64,000 nucleotides of DNA, from contig NZ_SGWI01000003.1 in NCBI RefSeq assembly GCF_004519405.1, positions 248,001-312,000 of the forward strand, in the 5' to 3' direction. The notes beneath the pieces were generated by a model. That model was not told the origin of the DNA. It did no database searches and saw only the letters and a program-made list of their open reading frames with translations. Below, one piece after another: positions 43,076-52,147 of the stretch (position 1 is its first letter; every line of letters starts with the position of its first letter). Made by a program: the position numbers and the translations under genes. The stretch comes from Pseudomonas sp. BCA17 (GTDB lineage: Bacteria; Pseudomonadota; Gammaproteobacteria; Pseudomonadales; Pseudomonadaceae).

Positions 43076-44476
43076 TCAGCCCTGGCTGAACTGCGATGCC
43101 AACTCGCGCAACAACACCTCGGCGTCCAACACCTTGGCCACCACATCCTCAGCCTTCTCCCGGCTCAGACCCAAGCGCGCCAGCAGCGCGTCCGGAATCG
43201 CCTCGTCCGGTCCGGAACCGATGCCACGGCTGCGCAGCAAACGTACGGCCAGACACACCAGGTTCGGGTACTCGGCGTATTGGCCGTCGTAGGTCGGGTC
43301 GTGCTGGAAGCGCAGGGCGGTGGACAGTTCGTCCGGCATGTCCCAGTAGCGCATCAGCCAGGCGCCGATCTGCTCGCGACTGATGCCCAGCAGGTGCTGT
43401 TCGACATAGCTGTGGCACAGGTGCGGGTTGACCTCCAGGTGGCGGCAGATCAGCGAGAAGTGCGGCGGGAATACGTGCGCCAGCAGCAGGTAACCGAAGT
43501 TGTGCAGCAAGCCGGCCAGGTAGGTCAGGCCGGCTTCCGGACGCTGGGCGCGCGGCATGGCGCGGGTCAGGCCCTCGATCACGGCGGCGGTGTAGATCGA
43601 TTGGTGCCAGTACGGGGTAGCCTGGTGTGGATGATCTTTAGGCAGGCTCAGGGTTTTGCCCAGGGCCAGGCCCAGCGCCAGGTTGATCACCAGGTCAAAG
43701 CCCAGCACGCGCACGATGGCGTCTTCCACTGAGCGAATCTTGCCCGGCGACGCGTAGTACGGCGACGCCGCCCAGCTCACCACCTGGGCGGCAAGGGCCG
43801 GGTCGGTTTCCACCACGCTGGTGATGTCATCGATGGTGGCATTGGGATCGACGCGCAGCTTGATGATTTTTTGCGCGGTATCGGCCAGCGGCGGAATCTC
43901 GATGGTCGCTTCCAGGCGTTGCTGGATACGGCGGGCGGTGAACGCCTGCATCGCCTGGGTAATTTCCTCGCGGTCGTCATTGGGGCGATCGAGGTTGGGG
44001 CGGATGTTGCTCAGCGGCTCGCCGAAGTGTCCGGCGCTGGCCTTGGTGAGCATGGTTTTGAATACGTCGCTGGCGATTTCCAGCAGCAGCCCGGCTTCAC
44101 CGGAATGCACCAGCAGGCTCGGCTCGTTCAGCAGGCTGCCTTCGTACAGGCAGGGCGAACTGGTCAGCGCGGGCAGGCCCGGCAGCAGGCTCAGTTCATG
44201 CTTGCCCAGCATGCGTTCGATGCGCTCCGGCGCCACGGCCGTCAGGCGGCGCCCGGTCAGTTCGGCCAAGCGGTTGAGGTCGAGCAACTGGTTCTGGGGA
44301 AACAGCACCATGAGGACGCCAACGGCATCTTCCAGCAGCACCGCCTGGACCTTTCGCGCGGGATTCAGGCCAGGTTGTTCGGCAACTTCCGTGTAGGGGA
44401 TGGCGAGCTTTGCGAGCAGAGCCCGAATGACCGGCGGGGCGGTCAGTGAGGCTGTGGCGAGGGCTACTTCTGACAT
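43076..44476 (-). CDS. YbaK-like plus HDOD domain protein
   Basis: A 466-residue two-domain protein. The first ~150 residues look like the YbaK/prolyl-tRNA deacylase fold (APPVIRALLAKLAIPYTEV, ELTGRRLTAVAPERIERML). Residues about 200-400 form an HDOD domain (IPPLADTAQKIIKLRVDPNA, ETDPALAAQVVSWAASPYYA, AGLLHNFGYLLLAHVFPPHF), a signalling fold that lacks full HD hydrolase residues. I start at ATG 44476; the longer frame lacks support. Function is unknown; an RNA- or stress-signalling role is only a guess. Confidence 0.82.
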   Translation of the reverse strand: MSEVALATASLTAPPVIRALLAKLAIPYTEVAEQPGLNPARKVQAVLLEDAVGVLMVLFPQNQLLDLNRLAELTGRRLTAVAPERIERMLGKHELSLLPGLPALTSSPCLYEGSLLNEPSLLVHSGEAGLLLEIASDVFKTMLTKASAGHFGEPLSNIRPNLDRPNDDREEITQAMQAFTARRIQQRLEATIEIPPLADTAQKIIKLRVDPNATIDDITSVVETDPALAAQVVSWAASPYYASPGKIRSVEDAIVRVLGFDLVINLALGLALGKTLSLPKDHPHQATPYWHQSIYTAAVIEGLTRAMPRAQRPEAGLTYLAGLLHNFGYLLLAHVFPPHFSLICRHLEVNPHLCHSYVEQHLLGISREQIGAWLMRYWDMPDELSTALRFQHDPTYDGQYAEYPNLVCLAVRLLRSRGIGSGPDEAIPDALLARLGLSREKAEDVVAKVLDAEVLLRELASQFSQG

Positions 44477-44553
44477 GGCCTGATCCAAATTCGTACAGTC
44501 CAAGAAGTATAACCAGCTTGATACAGGTGTTGGTCGGATAAGTGAGTCAAGCG

Positions 44554-46629
44554 TCACACTTGGCCGTATTGCTGCCCGTGTCGCAGCCAACGATTCAGTA
44601 GTGGGCTGACATGCTCCGGCCAGCGTTCCAGCAGCGCTTGTGCCGCGTCGCGCACGGCGGGCAACAGATCGGCGTCGCGCATCAGGTCGGCGACCTTGAA
44701 TTGCAGCAGGCCGGTCTGGCGTGTGCCGAGCATTTCACCGGGGCCGCGAAGTTCGAGGTCTTTTTCGGCGATGACAAAACCATCGTTGGTTTCACGCATG
44801 ATGCCCAGGCGCTGGCGACCGATCTGTGAAAGCGGCGGGTGGTAGAGCAGCACGCAATGGCTGGCCGCGCTGCCCCGGCCGACGCGGCCGCGCAACTGGT
44901 GCAGTTGCGCCAGGCCGAGGCGCTCGGGGTTTTCGATGATCATCAGGCTGGCGTTGGGTACGTCCACACCCACCTCGATCACCGTCGTGGCCACCAGCAG
45001 TTGGAGATTGCCAGCCTTGAATTCGGCCATCACCGCGGCTTTTTCCGCGGGCTTCATGCGGCCGTGGATCAACCCGACCTTCAGTTCGCCCAAGGCACTG
45101 CTGAGATCTTCATAGGTGGTTTCGGCGGCCTGGCAGGTCAGTTCTTCGGACTCTTCGATCAGCGTGCACACCCAGTAGGCCTGACGGCCTTCGGCGCAGG
45201 CACCGCGCACCCGCTCGATCACTTCCACGCGGCGGGTGTCGGTGACCAGCACGGTATTGACCGGCGTACGACCGGGGGGCAGTTCGTCGAGAATCGAGGT
45301 GTCGAGGTCGGCATAGGCGCTCATGGCCAGGGTGCGCGGGATCGGCGTGGCGGTCATGATCAACTGATGCGGGTTCATGCGCCCGTCCACACCTTTCTGG
45401 CGCAGGGCCAGGCGCTGCTGTACGCCGAAGCGATGTTGCTCGTCGATGATCACCAGTGCCAGGTTCTTGAATTGCACTTCGTCCTGGAACAGTGCGTGGG
45501 TGCCGACCACCATGGGTGCGCCTGCGGCGATCTGTTCCAGCGCCGCCGCGCGGTTCTTGCCCTTGAGTTTGCCGGCCAGCCACGCCACTTCCAGGCCCAA
45601 GGGTTCGAGCCAGCGTTTGAAGGTAATGAAATGTTGTTCGGCGAGAATCTCCGTAGGCGCCATCAGTGCTACCTGATAACCGGCCTCCAGTGCCTGCAGG
45701 GCGGCGAGGGCGGCGACCACGGTCTTGCCTGCGCCCACGTCGCCCTGGATCAGGCGCAGCATCGGTTCTTGCTGGCTCAGGTCGTAGGCAATTTCATTAC
45801 CGACGCGCTGCTGTGCCCCGGTCGGGGTGAAGCCGAGGTTGGCCAGATATTGTGCGGGCAGGCGCGTGGCCTTGGGCATCGCCGGCGCGCGCAGCGAGCG
45901 CATACTTTCGCGCAGGCGTTGCTGGGACAGTTGGTGGGTCAGCAACTCTTCGAAGGCCAGGCGGTGCTGGGCCCAGTGATGACCCAGGGCCAGTTCGTCG
46001 ACATCGGCGTCGGCGGGCGGGTGGTGCAGATAGCGGATCGCATCGTCCAGGGGGGCCAGTTGGTAGTCGCGGGCAAGCTCCATGGGCAGCCAGTCGGGCA
46101 GGCTTTTCGGGCCGAGCATCGTCAGGGTCTGCATGCACAACTGGCGCAGGCGTTGTTGAGTCAGACCTTCGGTGAGCGGGTAGATCGGTGTGAGGGTGGT
46201 GTCTACCGGCGGTGGCTCGTCGCCGGTGATGGCGCGGTATTCGGGATGGTAGATCTCCAGGCCCGAAGCGCCGGGTCGTGCTTCACCGTAGCAGCGCACG
46301 CGGGTGCCCCGCTTGAGGCCCTCTTTCTGCGCATTGCTGAAGTGGTAGAAACGCAGGCTCAGCCCGCCGGTGCCGTCCTGCAGGCGTACCACCAGGCTGC
46401 GGCGCCTGCCCATCACCACGTCGGCGCCGCTGACAGTGCCTTCGATCACTGCGTCCTGCCCAGGCCGCAACTGGCCGATGGGTACCACTCGGGTACGGTC
46501 CTGGTAGCGCAGCGGCAGGTGGAACAGCACGTCCTGGAGGTTCTCCAGGCCGACCTTGGCCAACTTCTCGGCCATGGCTTCGCCGACACCCTTGAGTGCC
46601 GTCACCGACACCTGGGACAGTTCAGTCAT
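44554..46629 (-). CDS. recG: ATP-dependent DNA helicase RecG
   Basis: A 691-residue branch-migrating helicase that reverses stalled forks. The N-terminal wedge/OB domain comes first, then helicase motif I GDVGAGKTVVAALAALQA, motif II IIDEQHRFG (DEQH), motif III TATPIPRTLAM and motif VI LHQLRGRVGRG. Length is typical. It lies eight bases after oxyR on the same strand. Confidence 0.98.
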   Translation of the reverse strand: MTELSQVSVTALKGVGEAMAEKLAKVGLENLQDVLFHLPLRYQDRTRVVPIGQLRPGQDAVIEGTVSGADVVMGRRRSLVVRLQDGTGGLSLRFYHFSNAQKEGLKRGTRVRCYGEARPGASGLEIYHPEYRAITGDEPPPVDTTLTPIYPLTEGLTQQRLRQLCMQTLTMLGPKSLPDWLPMELARDYQLAPLDDAIRYLHHPPADADVDELALGHHWAQHRLAFEELLTHQLSQQRLRESMRSLRAPAMPKATRLPAQYLANLGFTPTGAQQRVGNEIAYDLSQQEPMLRLIQGDVGAGKTVVAALAALQALEAGYQVALMAPTEILAEQHFITFKRWLEPLGLEVAWLAGKLKGKNRAAALEQIAAGAPMVVGTHALFQDEVQFKNLALVIIDEQHRFGVQQRLALRQKGVDGRMNPHQLIMTATPIPRTLAMSAYADLDTSILDELPPGRTPVNTVLVTDTRRVEVIERVRGACAEGRQAYWVCTLIEESEELTCQAAETTYEDLSSALGELKVGLIHGRMKPAEKAAVMAEFKAGNLQLLVATTVIEVGVDVPNASLMIIENPERLGLAQLHQLRGRVGRGSAASHCVLLYHPPLSQIGRQRLGIMRETNDGFVIAEKDLELRGPGEMLGTRQTGLLQFKVADLMRDADLLPAVRDAAQALLERWPEHVSPLLNRWLRHGQQYGQV

Positions 46630-46637
46630 ACGACGGG

Positions 46638-47558
46638 TCAGCTCGCAACAGGCGGCTTGGCCACCGAGCAGAGGCGGATCGAGTCGGCGAGGATCTCAAT
46701 GGCTTTCGGTCGCGGGAAACTGGCGCGCCATGCAATGGCCACGGTCCGGAAGGGCACCGGTGGTGTGAGCGGGCGCACTTCGATCACGCCGGGGGCGTAG
46801 TGATGGCTGTCCACCGCCGACAGCGGCAGGATCGAAATGCCCAGGCCGGAAGCGACCATGTGGCGAATCGTCTCCAGGGAGCTGGACTCTACAGTGGTGT
46901 GCTTGGCGCCATCGTTGCCCTTGGTGAGGGTCGGGCAGGCTTCGAGTACTTGATCGCGGAAGCAGTGGCCTTCGCCGAGCAGCAGCAGGCTCTTGTCGTT
47001 GAGCGAGGCGGCATCGATGGTTTCTTTCTGGGTCCAGGGGTGCGAGGCCGGCATCAGTACCTGGAACGGCTCATCGTAGAGCTGCAGGGTCAGCACGTCC
47101 GCTTCGTTGAACGGCAGGGCGATGATGATCGCGTCCAGCTCGCCGTTACGCAGCTTGTCGCGCAGCACGTGGGTGAAGTTTTCTTCGATATACAGCGGCA
47201 TCTGCGGCGCGACGCGGTGCAGTTGCGGGATAAGGTGCGGGAAAAGGTACGGGCCGACGGTGTAGATGGCGCCGACTTTGAGCGGTGCCGTCAGTTGGTT
47301 TTTGCCGGCCTGTGCCAGTTCGCGAATGCTTTGGGCTTGCTCCAGGACCTTCTGGGCCTGGGCGACAATGCCTTCGCCGACCGGGGTGAGGCGCACGGCG
47401 CTTTTGCTGCGCTCGAAGATCAGCACACCGAGTTCGTCTTCAAGCTTTTTCACGCCCACCGACAGCGTCGGTTGGCTGACATGGCAACGCTCGGCCGCAT
47501 GGCCGAAGTGCTGCTCTTGGGCGAGGGTCACGATGTAGCGTAATTCTGTAAGAGTCAT
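46638..47558 (-). CDS. oxyR: Hydrogen peroxide-inducible activator OxyR
   Basis: A 306-residue LysR-type regulator of the peroxide response. The N-terminal helix-turn-helix (FGHAAERCHVSQPTLSVGVKKLE) is followed by the sensing domain with redox cysteines C199 and C208 in GHCFRDQVLEAC, spaced as in E. coli OxyR. It is cotranscribed with recG, an arrangement shared by Pseudomonas species. Confidence 0.98.
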   Translation of the reverse strand: MTLTELRYIVTLAQEQHFGHAAERCHVSQPTLSVGVKKLEDELGVLIFERSKSAVRLTPVGEGIVAQAQKVLEQAQSIRELAQAGKNQLTAPLKVGAIYTVGPYLFPHLIPQLHRVAPQMPLYIEENFTHVLRDKLRNGELDAIIIALPFNEADVLTLQLYDEPFQVLMPASHPWTQKETIDAASLNDKSLLLLGEGHCFRDQVLEACPTLTKGNDGAKHTTVESSSLETIRHMVASGLGISILPLSAVDSHHYAPGVIEVRPLTPPVPFRTVAIAWRASFPRPKAIEILADSIRLCSVAKPPVAS

Positions 47559-47688
47559 AGCGGGCGTCCATGAGGTTGCAGGCCAAGCATACCGGCTGCA
47601 ATCGATAGACGCACGTTATCAGAAGTTTGGTGAGGATTGAGCGGGGATTTTGCTGAGCGTGGTGAGGGGGGCCTCACCACGTTCGGAG

Positions 47689-48438
47689 TTACCGACGACG
47701 TTTCTCGATGTTGTAGACGAATGGCGCAACGATTTCGACGCTGCCGCTTTTCAACATGTCAGCCGGTGGCTTGGGCAGTGGCTGGGCACGACGGATCATG
47801 TCCAGGGTCGCACGGTCCAGGTCGACGTTACCGGAACGGCCTACCAACTCATAGGACAATACATTGCCTTCACCATCGACCACGAAGCGTAAACGGTTCA
47901 GGCCTTCCTTGCCGCTGCGTTGAGCGCTGGGCGGGTACTTCTTGTACTTCTGCAAATGCGCCAGCAAGGCGCCTTCCCAGGACGCTTTGGCTGCGACCTG
48001 TTGGGGCGACGGGCCAGGCGCCGGCTGGGCCGATTTCTCGGCCGGCGTATTGGTCGGTGGTGTTTCGCTCGGCGGCTCTTCGGAAGGTTTTTCCTTCGGC
48101 GGCTCGGGCTTTTTCTCCACCGGCTTGGGCGGCGCAGGCTTGGGCTTGGGTTTGACCGGCTTGGGCACCTGGATCGTTGGCTTGGGCGCCTCGGCCAGTT
48201 TCGGCAGAGGCGGCTCTTCCACTGGAGCAGGCGGTTGCGGCGGCGTGATCACCTTGGGCGGTGCCGGTGGTGGTGGCGCGGGCATCGGGGCCAGGTCGAT
48301 GACCATGGCGGCCGGCGGCAACTGCACCGGATGCGGCGCAGACCATTGGAGCGCGATGATGATCGCGACGGCATGCACGCCCAGCACGACGGCAAGGCTG
48401 GTGCCATAACGCGTCAGTTTGTGGCGCGTCGTGATCAT
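47689..48438 (-). CDS. tonB: Energy transducer TonB
   Basis: A 249-residue periplasm-spanning protein. One N-terminal helix (LAVVLGVHAVAIIIALQW) is followed by a Pro/Lys/Glu-rich rod (about 60-150) and a C-terminal TonB domain with YPPSAQRSGKEGLNRLRFVVDGEG. It couples the ExbBD proton channel to outer membrane receptors for siderophores and B12. It overlaps exbD by four bases. Confidence 0.95.
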   Translation of the reverse strand: MITTRHKLTRYGTSLAVVLGVHAVAIIIALQWSAPHPVQLPPAAMVIDLAPMPAPPPPAPPKVITPPQPPAPVEEPPLPKLAEAPKPTIQVPKPVKPKPKPAPPKPVEKKPEPPKEKPSEEPPSETPPTNTPAEKSAQPAPGPSPQQVAAKASWEGALLAHLQKYKKYPPSAQRSGKEGLNRLRFVVDGEGNVLSYELVGRSGNVDLDRATLDMIRRAQPLPKPPADMLKSGSVEIVAPFVYNIEKRRR

Positions 48439-48860
48439 TTCTTGGCTGCCGTCTCAAGTCCGACCAGGCCCACTTTGAGGTAGCCGGCGGCCCGCAGGGC
48501 ATCCATCACGCTCATCAGGTCGCCGTAGTCCACGCCCTTGTCGGCCTGGAAGAAGATCGTCGTGTCTTTCTTGCCTTGGGTCTTGGCATCGAGCACAGGG
48601 CCCAGGGTTTCAGCTTTGACTTCTTCCTCGCCCAGGAACAGGCGTTGGTCTGCCTTCACACTGAGGAAAATCGGTTTCTCCGGCCGCGGCGCAGGCTTGG
48701 CGCTTGACGCGGGCAGGTCGACCTTGATGTCTACGGTCGCCAGAGGCGCCGCCACCATGAAGATGATCAGCAGCACCAGCATCACGTCGATAAACGGCGT
48801 GACGTTGATCTCGTGGTTCTCGACGAGCTCGTCGTCGCCTTGATTCAAATGCAGGCCCAT
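48435..48860 (-). CDS. exbD: Biopolymer transport protein ExbD
   Basis: A 141-residue inner membrane protein with one helix containing the proton-handling aspartate (INVTPFIDVMLVLLIIFMVAAP) near residue 25 and a periplasmic domain with VDYGDLMSVMDALRAAGY. It combines with ExbB to form the proton channel driving TonB. Six bases separate it from exbB. Confidence 0.96.
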   Translation of the reverse strand: MGLHLNQGDDELVENHEINVTPFIDVMLVLLIIFMVAAPLATVDIKVDLPASSAKPAPRPEKPIFLSVKADQRLFLGEEEVKAETLGPVLDAKTQGKKDTTIFFQADKGVDYGDLMSVMDALRAAGYLKVGLVGLETAAKK

Positions 48861-48866
48861 GGCTGA

Positions 48867-49847
48867 TTACCCCACTTTCACCATGTGCGGTTGCGAGCTG
48901 CGCTCGGTAGGCAGGTGATCGAGGTCGCGGCTGACCAGCAGCAGGACTTCTGCCGACGCGTCCGATACCTGGGCCTTGTAGCCGGCAATCGAACGGGCGA
49001 ACACGTTGTAGATCACCACCGCAGGAATCGCGGCAACCAGGCCCAGGGCGGTCGCCAGCAAGGCTTCGGCGATACCGGGGGCAACGACGGCCAGGTTGGT
49101 GGTCTGGGTTTTGGCGATACCGATGAAGCTGTTCATGATGCCCCATACGGTACCGAACAGACCGACGAATGGCGCGGTGGAGCCGATGGTCGCGAGGACG
49201 CCGGTGCCGCTGCTCATGTTGCGACCGCAGGCGGCAACTAGGCGCTCAAGGCGGAAGCTGACGCGTTCCTTGATGCCTTCTTTTTCGCGCGTGTTGGCCG
49301 ACAGGCGCATTTCTTCCAGCGCATCATGCACCAGCAGGTTGGCCAGGGTGCCCTTCTTGGTGGCGGTGTCGCTCGCTTCCTTGAGGGTGGTGGCTTTTTT
49401 CAGGTGGACGATTTCTGTGCGCAGGCGGCGTTTGGCGCCCAGCAGCTCAAAGCCTTTGGCGATCCAGATGGTCCAGGTAATGATCGAGGCGATCGCCAGG
49501 CCGATCATCACGGCTTTCACCACCACGTCAGCGTTCTGGTACATGCCCCACGGCGACAGGTCATGGGCCATGCCCAGGGTGTTGTCTTCTTCCAGCACAA
49601 CCCCGGTCTCGTCGGCAGGCGCTGGCGTTGCAGCCTGGGTCGGATCGGTGGCTACCGGAGCGGCGGCAGGCGCCGTCGGGGTTGCGGCACTGTGCTCGGC
49701 GGCAGCCGGAGCGGCTGGAGCAGTGGCGTCAGCGAATGCGGCGGTCGGTGCCAGCAGTACGCTGAACAGCATCGCAGCCATCGTGCGCCAGGCGCGGGAC
49801 GGGCTGTGAAGCATGGTTGGCGAAGCGGGGTTGGTATTACGTGTCAT
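48867..49847 (-). CDS. exbB: Biopolymer transport protein ExbB
   Basis: A 326-residue version with the long N-terminal extension typical of pseudomonads: a signal-like hydrophobic start (about 20-40), an Ala/Pro/Thr-rich segment (42-85), then the three-helix MotA/TolQ/ExbB domain with LATIGSTAPFVGLFGTVWGIM and EALLATALGLVAAIPAV. It heads the exbB-exbD-tonB operon. A 21-bp palindrome lies about 100 bp upstream. Confidence 0.94.
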   Translation of the reverse strand: MTRNTNPASPTMLHSPSRAWRTMAAMLFSVLLAPTAAFADATAPAAPAAAEHSAATPTAPAAAPVATDPTQAATPAPADETGVVLEEDNTLGMAHDLSPWGMYQNADVVVKAVMIGLAIASIITWTIWIAKGFELLGAKRRLRTEIVHLKKATTLKEASDTATKKGTLANLLVHDALEEMRLSANTREKEGIKERVSFRLERLVAACGRNMSSGTGVLATIGSTAPFVGLFGTVWGIMNSFIGIAKTQTTNLAVVAPGIAEALLATALGLVAAIPAVVIYNVFARSIAGYKAQVSDASAEVLLLVSRDLDHLPTERSSQPHMVKVG

Positions 49848-49946
49848 GCTGGCCGGACCTGAGAGAAGAAAATGGGTGATCGTCCTTCCAGACCCTTTGG
49901 GCCGAGGACAAATGGGTGGTCATTATTGCAAGTAATTCTTGTTAAC

Positions 49947-49967
49947 TAAAGTAATACAGTTACTTTA
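49947..49967. promoter_or_regulatory. Perfect inverted repeat upstream of exbB
   Basis: TAAAGTAA (49947-49954), spacer TACAG, TTACTTTA (49960-49967). It is an exact 8-bp inverted repeat in an AT-rich stretch between the divergent exbB and epimerase genes. It does not match the Fur consensus. A dimeric regulator operator is likely from its form; the regulator is unknown. Confidence 0.5.
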
Positions 49968-50035
49968 TTTGTCCTTTTGCTGGCCGCTGGTCATCTTCGG
50001 CGGCTAATCTGCGCCTTTAAGAACGGAGTTTTGAG

Positions 50036-50893
50036 ATGTCTGCGCCTTCTGTTGTGATTGCCGGTTGCGGCGATGTGGGTAGTCGGCTGGCTAGCCAATT
50101 GCTGGCCTCGGAATGGGAGGTTCATGGTCTGCGTCGCGATGTTTCGCGCCTGCCCGACGGTGTGATAGGCATCGCCGGTGACCTGTTCAAGAAGGACTGC
50201 CCCGACACCTGGCCGATCGGCGGGGTGGATTACCTGGTGTATTGCGCTGCCGCAACGGACCACGATGAAGCCGGCTATCGCGCCGCTTATGTGCAAGGCT
50301 TGCAGCATGTGCTGGAGTGGCTGCAGGACTACGGGCAGGAGCCGAAACATCTACTGTTTGTCTCCAGCAGCAGCGTGTACGGGCAGCAGAATGGCGAATG
50401 GGTCGATGAAACCTCCGATACTCAGGCCAAAGGCTATTCCGGCCAAGTGATGCTGGAAGCGGAGCAAGTCGCCCTCAATAGCGGTATCCCCGCGACCATC
50501 GTGCGGTTGACTGGTATCTACGGCCCGGGTCGGGAGTGGCTGTTGACCCAGGTGCGCCAAGGTTACCGTGTGGCAATCGATCCGCCTTTATATGGCAACA
50601 GGATTCACGCGGATGATGCGGCGGGCTTGCTGGCCTTCTTGCTGCGGCATGTGGAGCAGGGTGGAGCGTTGGAAACGGTCTATATCGGCGTCGATGACGC
50701 GCCTGCGCCGTTGGCCGAGGTAGTGGACTGGTTGCGTGGATACCTGGGCGTGACCGAATGGGCGGATGATGCGAGTGTGCGGCGCGCCGGCAGCAAGCAA
50801 TGCAGCAATGCGCGAGCGAAAGGGTTGGGCTGGGTGCCGACCTATCCAAGTTACCGCGAGGGGTATGCGGCGATTCTTGAAGGTAAGTGCTGA
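50036..50893 (+). CDS. NAD(P)-binding epimerase/oxidoreductase-like protein
   Basis: A 285-residue extended-SDR-like protein. It has the N-terminal Rossmann glycine motif IAGCGDVGSRL, then LLFVSSSSVYGQQNGEWVDE with the conserved serine and tyrosine region, and VRLTGIYGPGREWL. The fold resembles nucleoside-diphosphate-sugar epimerases of the YeeZ type. Substrate is unknown. ATG follows ACGGAG. It is a single-gene unit with its own terminator. Confidence 0.82.
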   Translation: MSAPSVVIAGCGDVGSRLASQLLASEWEVHGLRRDVSRLPDGVIGIAGDLFKKDCPDTWPIGGVDYLVYCAAATDHDEAGYRAAYVQGLQHVLEWLQDYGQEPKHLLFVSSSSVYGQQNGEWVDETSDTQAKGYSGQVMLEAEQVALNSGIPATIVRLTGIYGPGREWLLTQVRQGYRVAIDPPLYGNRIHADDAAGLLAFLLRHVEQGGALETVYIGVDDAPAPLAEVVDWLRGYLGVTEWADDASVRRAGSKQCSNARAKGLGWVPTYPSYREGYAAILEGKC

Positions 50894-50901
50894 ATGAAGA
50901 A

Positions 50902-50925
50902 AGGAGCCCTTGGGCTCTTTTTTTT
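50902..50925 (+). terminator. Rho-independent terminator of the epimerase-like gene
   Basis: GAGCCC (50904-50909) and GGGCTC (50912-50917) form a short stem followed by eight T residues (50918-50925). It lies between this gene and the convergent lipoprotein gene. Confidence 0.85.
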
Positions 50926-50927
50926 CA

Positions 50928-51671
50928 TCATTGTTTTTCCAGCAACCACTGGCGCGGGCCTGGCGTAAACGAAGGCACTTCATCCGCCTGCGCAGTGTTC
51001 ACCGCCTGGAAGATTTCCAGTTGCTTGCCTTTACGGGAAAAGATCCACGGATTGCCTTTGCCGTTCAGTTGCAGCCAGATGCTGTCGTAACCGCCGCTCA
51101 TCGAGGCGCAATCACCTGCCAGGCACAGCGAGTATTGATCGACCCCAGGCAGGCCGGCGACCTTGCCATTGGCCAGGAACTGCACCGTGGAACCGTCACC
51201 GTTGCCGTCGGTGATCTTCCAGTCGCCGCCCATATAGGCTGCATACAGTGCCCGTTCGAAGTTGGCGCCCAGGGGCGCGCCTTCCGGGGCTGGGTCTTTG
51301 GCGCGGGCGAACACTTGTTCAGGTTCGTTGTCGTTGGCCACTTGCAGCAGTTGTTTGCCTTTGCGCTTGAGTTCAGTGGCGGAGCTGCCATAGAACTCGA
51401 CGCTCCAGGCGCCGGGTTTCTCGCCGAGCAACTTGCCTTCAGCCACTTCAAAGCCATTGTAGTAGCGAGCCTGCAGCGCTTTGGTGTTGACCTCCCATTC
51501 CAGGTTCGGTCCGTTGCTCTGCAGGGCTTCACGCAAAGGGCCACCCTTGGCAGCTGCGTCAATGGCGGCCTGGTTGATCCAGGTGCCACCCGCGTCCAGG
51601 TCGGCAGGGTTGCTGGCGCAGCCGCCCAACAACAGGGCGAGCAACGAAGAGGCTACAAGCGCTTTGCGCAT
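50928..51671 (-). CDS. Putative lipoprotein of unknown function
   Basis: A 247-residue protein with signal peptide and lipobox LLGGCAS (C18). No family is recognised. The mature protein holds repeated basic/aromatic stretches such as PGAWSVEFYGSSATEL and GGDWKITDGNGDGSTVQFLANGKVAGLPGVDQYSLCLAGDCAS, with the latter like META/HslJ-type beta repeats. It lies downstream of RidA behind a hairpin terminator, so it probably has its own promoter. Confidence 0.8.
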   Translation of the reverse strand: MRKALVASSLLALLLGGCASNPADLDAGGTWINQAAIDAAAKGGPLREALQSNGPNLEWEVNTKALQARYYNGFEVAEGKLLGEKPGAWSVEFYGSSATELKRKGKQLLQVANDNEPEQVFARAKDPAPEGAPLGANFERALYAAYMGGDWKITDGNGDGSTVQFLANGKVAGLPGVDQYSLCLAGDCASMSGGYDSIWLQLNGKGNPWIFSRKGKQLEIFQAVNTAQADEVPSFTPGPRQWLLEKQ

Positions 51672-51684
51672 TAAGAAATCCTTT

Positions 51685-51720
51685 TAAAACAAAGTCGGCG
51701 CAGCCTGTGGAGGCTGCGCC
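51685..51720 (-). terminator. Hairpin terminator downstream of ridA
   Basis: GGCGCAGCCT (51697-51706) pairs with AGGCTGCGCC (51711-51720), a perfect 10-bp stem with 4-base loop. On the reverse strand it is followed by GACTTTGTTTT. Confidence 0.8.
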
Positions 51721-51727
51721 GGGTGCT

Positions 51728-52108
51728 TTACTCGATGACCAGAATCGCGTCCATCTCAACCTGCGCGCCCTTTGGCAGGGCGGCCACGCCGATGGCGGCG
51801 CGGGCAGGGTAGGGCTGTTCGAAGTACTTGCCCATGATCTCGTTGACCTTGGCGAAGTGGCTGAGGTCGGTGAGGAAGATGTTCAGTTTGACGATGTCCT
51901 TGAACGAACCGCCGGCAGCTTCGGCGACGGACTTGAGGTTTTCGAAGACTTGTACGGTCTGTGCTTCGAAGCCTTCAACCAGTTCCATGGTCTTTGGGTC
52001 CAATGGGATCTGGCCGGACATATAGACGGTGTTGCCTGCCTTGATCGCCTGGGAATAAGTACCGATGGCGGCCGGGGCCTTGTCGCTGGTAATAACAGTC
52101 TTGGTCAT
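51728..52108 (-). CDS. ridA: RidA/YjgF family 2-iminobutanoate/2-iminopropanoate deaminase
   Basis: A 126-residue enzyme that hydrolyses reactive enamine/imine intermediates. It has [20 protein letters not shown], the conserved arginine in [13 protein letters not shown] and the acidic QVEMDAIL end. It lies just after spoT on the same strand, an arrangement common in pseudomonads. Confidence 0.95.
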   Translation of the reverse strand: MTKTVITSDKAPAAIGTYSQAIKAGNTVYMSGQIPLDPKTMELVEGFEAQTVQVFENLKSVAEAAGGSFKDIVKLNIFLTDLSHFAKVNEIMGKYFEQPYPARAAIGVAALPKGAQVEMDAILVIE

Positions 52109-52147
52109 TTGTGACTCCTTGTAAGAGAAGATGACTTATTTGAAGTG

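Noticed and set aside
44839..46800. 653-residue open frame opposite recG
   Set aside because: Shadow frame covering recG and the end of oxyR with no motif of its own.
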